A stretch of 64,000 nucleotides of DNA from Pedobacter rhodius. Its GTDB lineage: Bacteria; Bacteroidota; Bacteroidia; Sphingobacteriales; Sphingobacteriaceae. Numbering within the stretch: position 1 is the first letter of the stretch; each line of letters starts with the position of its first letter. The stretch spans positions 1,054,001 through 1,118,000 of the forward strand of contig NZ_JAPWGL010000001.1 of the NCBI RefSeq assembly GCF_027213645.1. The letters run 5' to 3'. The notes under the pieces were generated by a model, which saw only the letters and a program-made list of their open reading frames with translations, was not told the DNA's origin and searched no databases. A program made the position numbers and the translations under genes. Positions 9,032 to 16,915 of this stretch are shown in pieces.

Positions 9032-9085
9032 TGCTAAATAATTTTGTTTAGCAATATTAAACTAAGTTTATTAATTATAAACTAA
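9032..9085 (-). promoter_or_regulatory. Leader and operator region of the phosphonate hydrolase operon
   Basis: In the sense of the operon (minus strand) it reads palindrome TAAACTTAGTTTA (9058-9070), TAATATTGCT (9050-9059) and AAAATTATTTAGCA (9032-9045), followed directly by ATG. TAATATTG is one mismatch from the Bacteroidota -7 element TAnnTTTG. A half-site TAAACTAA lies at 9078-9085 on the plus strand. All three blocks recur before susC at 10596, so this is probably a shared promoter and operator, perhaps bound by the XRE-cupin regulator encoded next door. Confidence 0.6.
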
Positions 9086-9109
9086 CGTAATGTTAAGTTA
9101 TGTTTAAAT

Positions 9110-9688
9110 TTAATCTGGGTTTTCAAAAAAATAAATGACCAGCATAATCGCTTTTTCAGTCCCCGGATTTTTGGGTGTATGAGATAAGCGGCCATCGAAA
9201 AGCATGGAGTCGCCCTGATTTAACCGGTAAATGCTTTTATCGAAGTGGTATTCTACACGCCCGCTTAAAATGTATTTGTATTCGTAGGCCTCTGTTTTTA
9301 CCTGGGGCCTTGATGCATTTGGCTCCAGCTCGAGGATTACAATATCGACAGTCGATTTTTTAATAGACTGTGTGAAGATTCTATGGTAATGAAAGCCTCC
9401 CGCATGTTCTTTTTCAAAATAATCGTATTCTTCTTTTCTCCGGATGATTAATGGGAATTCCTGATGGCCGGATTGGATATCCTTAAAGAAAATATTCAGG
9501 TCGATTTCGAGCGCCCTTACAATATCAATAAGCACAATAAGCGAAGGAATTGTACGGCTGTTTTCTATTTGTGATATAAGTCCTTTGCTGACATTTGCCC
9601 TTGATGCAAGTTCCTGTACCGTAATGTTCTTTTCCCGGCGTCTTTCTTTAATGCGGTTGCTAATTTGAATGAGTACATCATCTTCCAT
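9110..9688 (-). CDS. XRE-family regulator with cupin sensor domain
   Basis: 192 residues. An N-terminal HTH_3 domain (about residues 8-62, with VQELASRANVSKGLISQIE as the recognition region) is followed by a C-terminal cupin_2 domain (about 105-188). The cupin has conserved turns SGRVEYHFD, LNQGDSMLFDGRLSHTPKNPG. XRE-cupin proteins usually bind a small metabolite in the cupin barrel and repress or activate neighbouring catabolic genes. It lies upstream of the hydrolase operon on the same strand and diverges from the HD oxygenase gene, so it is the obvious local regulator of the phosphonate locus. Candidate target sites are the palindromes at 9058-9070 and 10523-10535. Confidence 0.85.
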   Translation of the reverse strand: MEDDVLIQISNRIKERRREKNITVQELASRANVSKGLISQIENSRTIPSLIVLIDIVRALEIDLNIFFKDIQSGHQEFPLIIRRKEEYDYFEKEHAGGFHYHRIFTQSIKKSTVDIVILELEPNASRPQVKTEAYEYKYILSGRVEYHFDKSIYRLNQGDSMLFDGRLSHTPKNPGTEKAIMLVIYFFENPD

Positions 9689-9838
9689 CGGTATCTCTTA
9701 TTTGTGAATTGGCGGAAATTAGATAATAAATTTAAAGAAGGCAAGAAATTAATTTATTTTCATCTGATGTGTATTAAATTATAAAAATTTAATCCTGAGC
9801 TAACATGAATCTGTTTCTTTTGCATTCATTTTACCATT

Positions 9839-10414
9839 ATGGAACAGCTTTTAAAACCAGAAGAAATTGTTAAGGAAATTTTTGCCTTGTATGAAAATCA
9901 TGGTCATGAAGATTACATCGGTGAACCGGTTTCACAATTAGAACACATGTCTCAGGCGGCGGGTCTGGCTGATGCAGAAGGTTATGATGATGAAGTTGTG
10001 CTGGCTGCTTTTTTTCATGACATCGGACACCTTTGCGTTTCAGGTGCAGAAGCGGGTAGTATGAATGGAATGGGGAATATCGATCATGAAAAAATCGGAG
10101 CCGATTACTTGCGTAAACGGGGTTTCTCGGCCCGGTTAACATCATTGGTTAGCGGCCATGTTCTGGCTAAACGGTATTTAACTTACAAGCATCCCGAATA
10201 TTACGATAAACTCTCTGAGGCCAGTAAAACCACTTTAAATTTTCAGGGAGGTGTGATGACCGAAGAGGAAGCAGCGGTCTTTGAAAAAAATCCGGATGCA
10301 GGCTTAATCATCAGGATGCGCCACTGGGATGACGAAGCTAAACTGACCAAGATACCGGTAAATAATATTGCACATTTAAAGGAACTGGCCCTAAATCACC
10401 TTAATCAAATCTAA
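9839..10414 (+). CDS. PhnZ-type HD-domain mixed-valence diiron oxygenase
   Basis: 191 residues, the size of PhnZ-like HD oxygenases (TIGR03276). These cleave the C-P bond of 1-hydroxyphosphonates with O2 at a diiron centre. All expected residues align at a constant offset of 2-3 from PhnZ: loop Tyr26 and Glu29 (YIGEPVSQLEH), metal ligands His36, His60, Asp61 (FFHDIGH), His83, His107 and Asp164, and phosphonate-binding Lys111 region. It is therefore probably active. The classical partner, the alpha-ketoglutarate hydroxylase PhnY or TmpA, is not in the window, so the source of the hydroxylated substrate is open. The gene diverges from the XRE-cupin gene and precedes susC. Confidence 0.85.
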   Translation: MEQLLKPEEIVKEIFALYENHGHEDYIGEPVSQLEHMSQAAGLADAEGYDDEVVLAAFFHDIGHLCVSGAEAGSMNGMGNIDHEKIGADYLRKRGFSARLTSLVSGHVLAKRYLTYKHPEYYDKLSEASKTTLNFQGGVMTEEEAAVFEKNPDAGLIIRMRHWDDEAKLTKIPVNNIAHLKELALNHLNQI

Positions 10415-10522
10415 TTTGTATTTACATAATGTTAAGATATTTTAACTTTATTGTATTGGTTTTATTAACATTTCGATGCTGCCTTAATTTTAAATCAATA
10501 ATCATTTAAAGTTTACTTAATT

Positions 10523-10592
10523 TAAACTTAGTTTACAAATAATAAACAAATTTTAATATTGCTGAATAATTCTAAACTAAAATTATTTAGCA
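10523..10592 (+). promoter_or_regulatory. Leader and operator region of the phosphonate-locus susC
   Basis: Contains the palindrome TAAACTTAGTTTA (10523-10535), TAATATTGCT (10554-10563, a -7-like element) and AAAATTATTTAGCA (10579-10592), ending 3 bp before the susC ATG. The same three blocks in the same order precede the divergent hydrolase operon, with 13-18 bp less spacing. This is direct sequence evidence for co-regulation. The 181-bp gap to the HD gene also suggests susC has its own promoter. Confidence 0.6.
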
Positions 10593-10595
10593 GAA

Positions 10596-13500
10596 ATGGA
10601 ACATTTTTACCCCCAGTTAAAAAGGCTTGTATTCTTTGTGTGGTGCTGCCTTTCACCATTTATTTTATTTGCCCAAAATAAAATATCAGGTACCGTTAAT
10701 GATGAAACCAATCAGCCGCTTTCGGGCGTGAGCGTGATGATTAAAGGTTCCAAATCCGGAACAACTACAGATAACTACGGGCGTTTTCTTCTTACAGCCA
10801 ACCCTGGTCAGGTGCTCGAATTCAGGTTTTTGGGATTTGTTACCCAAGAAATAACCGTTAATAATAATAATGATGCTGTTGTTGTTAAACTGGTTGGTGA
10901 TAATAAAACACTTAATGAAGTAGTGGTTACCGCTTTGGGTGTTAAAAAAGAAAACCGAAAACTTGGTTATGCTGTTTCAACGGTTAAAGGTGAGGATTTA
11001 ACGCTTGCGCGTGATCCAAATCCAATTACGGGTTTAATCGGAAAAGTAGCCGGTTTGTCTGTAGGTCCGTCTGCCGAACTTCTGGGAGCCCCTAATGTTT
11101 CGATACGTGGCAATACAATTTCATTATATGTAGTAGATGGTTTCCCGATTAATACAGATACCTATAATATCAGTCCTGATGATATTGAAACGTACACGGT
11201 ATTAAAAGGTCCGGCTGCTGCGGCACTTTATGGCAACAGGGCATCTTACGGCGCAATTTTGATTACCACAAAAAAAGGTAATAAAAATAAAAAAGGATTA
11301 ACCATTGATATAAATAGTAGTACCGTGCTTAACAGTGGTTTCCTGGCTTTCCCACGGGTGCAGCATTCATATGGTGCAGGTGAAAATACATTTTACCAGT
11401 TTGTGGATGGAAAAGGCGGTGCACCGGGTGGTGTTGATGCGGATTATGATATCTGGGGCCCTTACTTCAATGGCCAGTTGATTGCTCAATACGATAGTCC
11501 TGTAATTAATGGGGTTCGCCAACCTACACCATACACGGCTCGTGGTGCAAATAACCTCACAAATTTTCTGCGTACCGGTTACCAGACCAATAATAACCTG
11601 GCGCTCACATCAAATGGCGATAACTATACCATTCGCTTTTCTGCATCTCAGCAACATCAGGACAGCTACATTCCCGAACAATACCTGGACATTGCAAATG
11701 CGAATATATATGCGTCTTTTAACCCAAGTCCACGCTGGAAATTTGAGGGTAACGTTAATTTCAACAGGCAAACGACTGATAATTTTCCGGATGTACAATA
11801 TGGTCCGAATAGTTTAATTTACAACCTGGCCATCTGGACAGGTGCCGACTGGGATGTGAACGCCCCTGATATTAAAGCCATCTGGCAACCTGGAAAAGTA
11901 GGTATTCAACAGCAGTTTGCTGAATACACCCGTTACCATAACCCATGGTTTATGGTTAAGGAATGGACCCGTGGCCATTATAAAAATAATACAACCGGTT
12001 ATTTATTGGCCAACTACAAGATTAATGATAACCTGAACGCCACCTTGCGTAGCCAGATAGATACCTATAATATTTTACGTACCGAAAAAATGCCGTTTTC
12101 TGCACACCCTTACGGACGTGAGGGTAATGAAGGCGATTATCGTGAAGACAGGCGCGATCTTTTTGATAACAACACAGAGTTAATGGTGAATTACGATTAC
12201 ACGATAAAAAACTTTGTAAATCTTTCAGGTTTGATAGGCGGGAATATGCGCAACATGTCTTATAACTCGAACTGGGTTTCGACCGACTACCTGAACGTAC
12301 CGGGTGTTTATGCATTCAGTAATTCCAAAAACCCGGTGCAGGCAACAAGTTTCAGTTCAGGGATGCGGGTATTAAGTGCTTATTATTCATTGGATGCGAG
12401 CTTTGGTAAGTTTGCTACGGTTTCAACCACCGGACGGATAGATAAATCTTCAGCTTTCCAGGTGCCTACAACCTATTTCTATCCAAGTTTATCTATTGCG
12501 ACCGTTATATCAGATTATGTTAAAATGCCATCTTTCATCAGTTTTCTGAAAGCAAGGGCTTCTTATTCCAATATCCGTTCTGATGCCACCGCGACCACAA
12601 TCGGTCCTGCACCTTTCAGTTCGATTACCGCTTTTGGGGGCAGCACAGGTTCATCTTTATTTAATAATCCGCTGGGCTATGGTACAACTTATAATTCACC
12701 ATACAATGGTCCGGATTATTCGCTTAATACTTCATACGCAACGAGCAAACCGTATAACAGCCAGACAGCGGGCTATGCATCAGATTATTTATATCAGAAT
12801 GGAATCAAAACATCAACCCGTGTGAATTATGAAGAAGGTTTCGACATTAAGTTTTTGAAAAACCGTCTTGGCTTTAGCGGAACTGCATTTCAATATATTG
12901 ATGGACCCAGAATTCTTCCAAATGCCATTTCAACTTCCACAGGTTATACAGTTGAATATTTAAACGCATTAAAAACCAAAAAAACAGGATATGAGGGCTC
13001 TTTAAGCGGAGATGTATTTTTAAATCCTGACGGTTTCAGCTGGAACATTTTGGCAAATATTTCAACTTATAAGGAAGTATATAAAGAACTTCCTCAGGGG
13101 CAGAGTACTTATGCTACATTTTTTAAGGCGGGCGACCGAACAGACAAATTATATGGAACGGCTTTCGTACGTACACCCGACGGCCAGATTATAAATGATG
13201 CAGCAGGTAAACCACTGGTAAATCCTACAGCACAGTTTTTAGGCAATGAAATCGGAAAATTCAGCTGGAGTATATATAACAAATTCCAATATAAAAACTA
13301 CAGCCTGGGCATACAGTTCGATGGTTCTGTTGGCGGGGTAATTATTGATTATATGCATAATAAAACCATGCGTGGCGGCGCAAATGCGGAAACTGCTGAG
13401 GGTGCCCTGGGTGCTGCCCGTTACCAGGATTGGCTAAATTTCGGGAAAGCAGGTTATAATGGTACCTATGTTGGAGAGGGTGTTACCATTTCCAATGGCA

Positions 13501-13877
13501 CAGCCATTAACTACGATTCTAATACAGGTGCTGTACTAAATTATGCTGCCCTGCAATATGCACCAAATACGCGTGTTGCCTTTGTACAGGATTATGTAAG
13601 TAAATATTATAACGTAGATGAAGCGAACCTGATGAGCAAAACCTTTACAAAATTAAGGGAAGTAACATTAGGTTACACATTTCCAAAAGAACTGCTCGCC
13701 AAATCCTTTATTCAAAAGGCATCCGTATCACTTTACGGACGTAATTTATTGTACTTCTATAAAGATAAGCGCTTTAAAGATGTAGATCTTGATCAGTATA
13801 ACTATGCAACAGCGTCAACCGGCTTACAATCGCCAACTGTTCGCAGCTATGGTATTAACCTAAACATATCATTTTAA
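10596..13877 (+). CDS. SusC/RagA TonB-linked outer-membrane transporter
   Basis: 1093 residues. The signal peptide ends near FILFAQN and is followed by a carboxypeptidase-regulatory-like beta domain (about 25-105, KISGTVNDETNQPLSGVSV). The TonB-dependent plug comes next (NEVVVTALGVKKENRKLGYAVS, then SIRGNTISLYVVDGFPI and the AAAALYGNRASYGAILITTKKG segment), then a 22-strand barrel ending in the aromatic SYGINLNISF. There is no STN signalling domain, so it is not of the anti-sigma-coupled type. It pairs with the SusD gene 11 bp downstream. The neighbours suggest uptake of a phosphonate-bearing compound, such as a phosphonolipid or glycan headgroup, rather than a plain polysaccharide. Confidence 0.93.
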   Translation: MEHFYPQLKRLVFFVWCCLSPFILFAQNKISGTVNDETNQPLSGVSVMIKGSKSGTTTDNYGRFLLTANPGQVLEFRFLGFVTQEITVNNNNDAVVVKLVGDNKTLNEVVVTALGVKKENRKLGYAVSTVKGEDLTLARDPNPITGLIGKVAGLSVGPSAELLGAPNVSIRGNTISLYVVDGFPINTDTYNISPDDIETYTVLKGPAAAALYGNRASYGAILITTKKGNKNKKGLTIDINSSTVLNSGFLAFPRVQHSYGAGENTFYQFVDGKGGAPGGVDADYDIWGPYFNGQLIAQYDSPVINGVRQPTPYTARGANNLTNFLRTGYQTNNNLALTSNGDNYTIRFSASQQHQDSYIPEQYLDIANANIYASFNPSPRWKFEGNVNFNRQTTDNFPDVQYGPNSLIYNLAIWTGADWDVNAPDIKAIWQPGKVGIQQQFAEYTRYHNPWFMVKEWTRGHYKNNTTGYLLANYKINDNLNATLRSQIDTYNILRTEKMPFSAHPYGREGNEGDYREDRRDLFDNNTELMVNYDYTIKNFVNLSGLIGGNMRNMSYNSNWVSTDYLNVPGVYAFSNSKNPVQATSFSSGMRVLSAYYSLDASFGKFATVSTTGRIDKSSAFQVPTTYFYPSLSIATVISDYVKMPSFISFLKARASYSNIRSDATATTIGPAPFSSITAFGGSTGSSLFNNPLGYGTTYNSPYNGPDYSLNTSYATSKPYNSQTAGYASDYLYQNGIKTSTRVNYEEGFDIKFLKNRLGFSGTAFQYIDGPRILPNAISTSTGYTVEYLNALKTKKTGYEGSLSGDVFLNPDGFSWNILANISTYKEVYKELPQGQSTYATFFKAGDRTDKLYGTAFVRTPDGQIINDAAGKPLVNPTAQFLGNEIGKFSWSIYNKFQYKNYSLGIQFDGSVGGVIIDYMHNKTMRGGANAETAEGALGAARYQDWLNFGKAGYNGTYVGEGVTISNGTAINYDSNTGAVLNYAALQYAPNTRVAFVQDYVSKYYNVDEANLMSKTFTKLREVTLGYTFPKELLAKSFIQKASVSLYGRNLLYFYKDKRFKDVDLDQYNYATASTGLQSPTVRSYGINLNISF

Positions 13878-13888
13878 TCCCCCCCGAC

Positions 13889-15499
13889 ATGTCCATAATT
13901 ATGAAAAAGATAATCTATATATACCTGTTCCCGATTGCACTGATGGTGTTTATAACAGGATGTAAAAAGAGTTTTGATGAACTCACTTTAAATAATAATA
14001 AGCCCAATAGTGTATCGGCGGCTCTATTATTGAATGGCGTATTAAACCGCTTACCGGATTTACCGGATGGCCAGAAAGAAATTTACGGGCAGTATTATTT
14101 ATACAACTACGACTATTACGGAAACAACCGTTATGATTTTGGCAGTGGTGACGACTATTACACCACGCTGAAAAACGTTGTTGCAATGGAACAACAAGCG
14201 CTGGCAACCGGCGGAGCTGCTGTAAATCCATACGAAGCCTTAGGTAAATTTTTTAAAGCCTATTTTTTTAGTAAAATGAGCCTGGAAATGGGCGATATTC
14301 CAATGACGCAGGCTTTAAAAGGCCTCGATAATCTTGAGCCTGTTTACGATACGCAAAAAACCGTAATGCAGCAGTCGCTCGCCTGGCTGGAAAGCGCCAA
14401 TACAGATCTGGATATGATTATCAAAAACCCTTCAGTAGCAGGTACCGGCTCTGGTGCAACTTTAAGCAATGACATTTATTTTAAAAATGACTTAACTAAA
14501 TGGCAGAAAGCAGTGAATGCCCTGAGGATTCGTTTACTAATTCAGTTAAGTAAAAAAACTGCAGATGCGGATCTGGGCATTATCTCACAATTTGCATCAA
14601 TAATTGGTAATCCTGCAAAATACCCGCTAATGACGAGTAATGCGGACAACCTGCAATATATCTTTATTGCGCCTAACAATTATTACCCAATGAATCCGAA
14701 TAATTTTGGACAGAGTGGTTCGAGAAAAAACACCTCTGCAACCTATATCGGACTGCTTACTCAACTTAAAGATCCAAGGGTTTATGTTACCGCAGAACCA
14801 TCAAGAGACCGGGTAGATAATTTAAAACAAAGCGCAACAGATTTTGCATCTTTTGTAGGGGCCGATGCAGGTTTGGACTTAGGTGTTATGTATAACAACG
14901 CGGGCTTACAAAAGTATTCTTTTATTAACCGTAAATATTTTTATTCGACCTATACGGGTGAACCAAGTATACAAATTGGTTACCCTGAACTGATGTTTAA
15001 TATTGCGGAAGGAATTAACCGCGGATGGGCAAATGGTAATGCAGAAACGTACTATACTGCCGGAATCAAGGCTTCTATGGCATCTTATGGTATTCCTGAA
15101 AGCGGAAGCTTTACTGCCTACTTTTACAGGCCGGGTTCAACAGATGTAACTGCTTCATCGAATTATGACACATTTACCATTCCGGTAGATTTTAACACTT
15201 ATTATAATCAGGCAGCTGTAAAATATACAGCAGGTACTACAGGAATTACCCAAATCTTACAACAGAAATACCTGGCTTTATTCAGGCATTCGGGACTTGA
15301 ATCATACTTTACTTATCGGCGTACCGGGATTCCGGCTTTTACCACAGGGCCGGGAACAGGAAATGGAAGCCGTATAGCCCTTCGCTTTAAATATTCATCA
15401 GCAGAACGGACGTCAAATGCTAAAAACTACCAGGCTGCATTGGTGAGTCAGTTTGGTGGTAATGATGATATTAACGGTGTGATGTGGATACTTAAATAA
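13889..15499 (+). CDS. SusD-like (SusD_2 group) surface lipoprotein
   Basis: 536 residues with a lipoprotein signal; the lipobox is FITGC followed by KKSFDEL. An ATG at 13901 (MKKIIYIY) is an alternative start that gives a more typical signal. The sequence fits the SusD/RagB outer-membrane lipoprotein group with SusD-like_2 features: PNSVSAALLLNGVLNRL near the N-terminus, FKAYFFSKMSLEMGDIPMTQAL and a late YLALFRHSGLESYFTYRRTG. SusD partners deliver ligand to SusC and form its extracellular lid. It is translated just after susC (11-bp gap) and followed by a MITE-like element and a phosphoesterase gene. Confidence 0.9.
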   Translation: MSIIMKKIIYIYLFPIALMVFITGCKKSFDELTLNNNKPNSVSAALLLNGVLNRLPDLPDGQKEIYGQYYLYNYDYYGNNRYDFGSGDDYYTTLKNVVAMEQQALATGGAAVNPYEALGKFFKAYFFSKMSLEMGDIPMTQALKGLDNLEPVYDTQKTVMQQSLAWLESANTDLDMIIKNPSVAGTGSGATLSNDIYFKNDLTKWQKAVNALRIRLLIQLSKKTADADLGIISQFASIIGNPAKYPLMTSNADNLQYIFIAPNNYYPMNPNNFGQSGSRKNTSATYIGLLTQLKDPRVYVTAEPSRDRVDNLKQSATDFASFVGADAGLDLGVMYNNAGLQKYSFINRKYFYSTYTGEPSIQIGYPELMFNIAEGINRGWANGNAETYYTAGIKASMASYGIPESGSFTAYFYRPGSTDVTASSNYDTFTIPVDFNTYYNQAAVKYTAGTTGITQILQQKYLALFRHSGLESYFTYRRTGIPAFTTGPGTGNGSRIALRFKYSSAERTSNAKNYQAALVSQFGGNDDINGVMWILK

Positions 15500-15518
15500 T
15501 ATTTTTTAATCCCGGGGC

Positions 15519-15637
15519 TGTCTCATAAATCAATTTATCTTAGGATATTGTCAGGTTGAGCTTGTCGAAACGCCAAAAAAGGCAGTTTGTGCAAGTCTTT
15601 CGACAGGCTCAAAATGACATTTCGTATTTATGAGACA
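15519..15637. mobile_element. MITE-like nested inverted repeat
   Basis: Perfect 12-bp terminal inverted repeats TGTCTCATAAAT (15519-15530) and ATTTATGAGACA (15626-15637) enclose 95 bp. Inside is a second inverted pair of the genome-wide repeat B (GTCAGGTTGAGCTTGTCGAA at 15550 and its inverse ending near 15618). No coding capacity. It separates susD from the phosphoesterase gene and supplies a false ATG (15630) upstream of the true start. Confidence 0.65.
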
Positions 15638-15659
15638 CCTCTTTATTGAAAAACCAGAA

Positions 15660-16751
15660 ATGAAAAAGTTAATTCTATTTATCGGTTGCCTGGTGCTAAC
15701 GGCGACTTCCTTTTCACAATCTGCAAAGACTAAAAACCTTATCATCGTTACCTTAGATGGCATGCGATGGCAGGAAGTTTTCAGGGGAGCGGATTCGGTA
15801 CTTATTCATTCTAAATATACAGAGGATAGGGAAGAAGTGCAGAAAAAATACTGGAGTGCATCCGCAACCGAAAGGAGAAAAATGTTGTTTCCCTTTTTAT
15901 GGAGTACCATAGCCGAACAAGGTCAGCTATATGGTAACCGGGATGCCGGCAATAAGGTTGAAGTTTCAAATCCATATCGTTTCTCTTATCCGGGTTATAA
16001 TGAATTATTTACCGGCTTTCCGGATAAGCGGATGAATACCAACGATGCCATTCAAAATCCAAATATGAATGTATTGGAATACCTGAATAAGCAGGATGGG
16101 TTTAAGGGAAAAGTAATTGCATTTTCTTCCTGGGAACGGTTTCCGCAGATATTAAATACCAGTCGTTCGGGTTTGCCGGTTTATTCAGGTTATGCCGATT
16201 TAAAAAATAAAGATGCTAACGCCAGGTTAACTTACCTGAATGAGTTACAGCATAGTGTGCCGCATTACCTGGGCGATTCCACCCGACTGGATTTTATCAC
16301 TTATCAATTCAGTAAGGAATATCTGAAACAATATAAACCCCGGGTGCTTTACATTGCTTTTGACGAAACCGATGATATGGCCCATGCGGGCAATTATAAA
16401 TTTTATCTCGACCGGGCAAAGCAGCAAGATGGTTATATTAAAAATCTTTGGGAAATGCTTCAGGCAGATCCGTTTTACAAAGACAGTACTACTTTACTGA
16501 TTACCTGCGATCATGGCCGGGGTGATGAGCCAATGGATAAATGGAAAGATCATGGCGCAGCTGTTAAAGGGGCAGAAAACACCTGGTTCACTGTTATCGG
16601 ACCCGATACACCCGGTAAAGGTGAGGTTAAAACACAAACTATCGTTTATCATAAACAACTTGCACAAACCATTTCTCAACTTTTAGGTTTCGACTTTAAA
16701 AGCCATGCAGGTCATGAGGTGGGAGATGCAATTAGCACAGTATTAAAGTAG
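15660..16751 (+). CDS. Secreted alkaline-phosphatase-superfamily phosphoesterase
   Basis: 363 residues from the chosen start at 15660, which begins a clean Sec signal (MKKLILFIGCLVLTA, cut near TSFSQS). A longer frame starts inside the inverted repeat and is unlikely. Metal-ligand motifs of the superfamily are visible: VTLDGMRW near the N-terminus, FDETDDMAHAGN and TCDHGRGDEP near the C-terminus. The position of the nucleophile, SYPGYNELFTG, shows Asn where iPGM-like enzymes have Ser, which may mean altered chemistry. The family includes phosphonoacetate hydrolase, phosphodiesterases and phosphoglycerate mutase. Its position after susCD in the phosphonate locus suggests it trims a phosphorus-containing substrate in the periplasm or at the surface. 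A terminator follows at 16857. Confidence 0.8.
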   Translation: MKKLILFIGCLVLTATSFSQSAKTKNLIIVTLDGMRWQEVFRGADSVLIHSKYTEDREEVQKKYWSASATERRKMLFPFLWSTIAEQGQLYGNRDAGNKVEVSNPYRFSYPGYNELFTGFPDKRMNTNDAIQNPNMNVLEYLNKQDGFKGKVIAFSSWERFPQILNTSRSGLPVYSGYADLKNKDANARLTYLNELQHSVPHYLGDSTRLDFITYQFSKEYLKQYKPRVLYIAFDETDDMAHAGNYKFYLDRAKQQDGYIKNLWEMLQADPFYKDSTTLLITCDHGRGDEPMDKWKDHGAAVKGAENTWFTVIGPDTPGKGEVKTQTIVYHKQLAQTISQLLGFDFKSHAGHEVGDAISTVLK

Positions 16752-16856
16752 CGTTCGTAATTGACTTTGATATTTACGATTTTATTTGGGCTTAAAAAAC
16801 TATCAGATTGATTGTAACCTTTTAATCCTTAATGATTTCTTAATGAAATGATAATA

Positions 16857-16895
16857 AAACGGCACTGACAATTAACGTTGGTGCCGTTTATTTTT
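16857..16895 (+). terminator. Intrinsic terminator after the phosphoesterase gene
   Basis: Perfect 9-bp stem AAACGGCAC (16857-16865) and GTGCCGTTT (16881-16889), 15-nt loop, then A and five T. It lies 105 bp after the stop and only 21 bp before the next ATG, so the next gene must start its transcript within or just after it, or depend on read-through. Confidence 0.7.
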
Positions 16896-16915
16896 GCAGC
16901 TCAGATAATAAACCA

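Noticed and set aside
16889..16896. TATTTTTG match to the TAnnTTTG -7 consensus before the beta-propeller gene
   Set aside because: It coincides with the T-run of the terminator and has no -33 element at the right distance.
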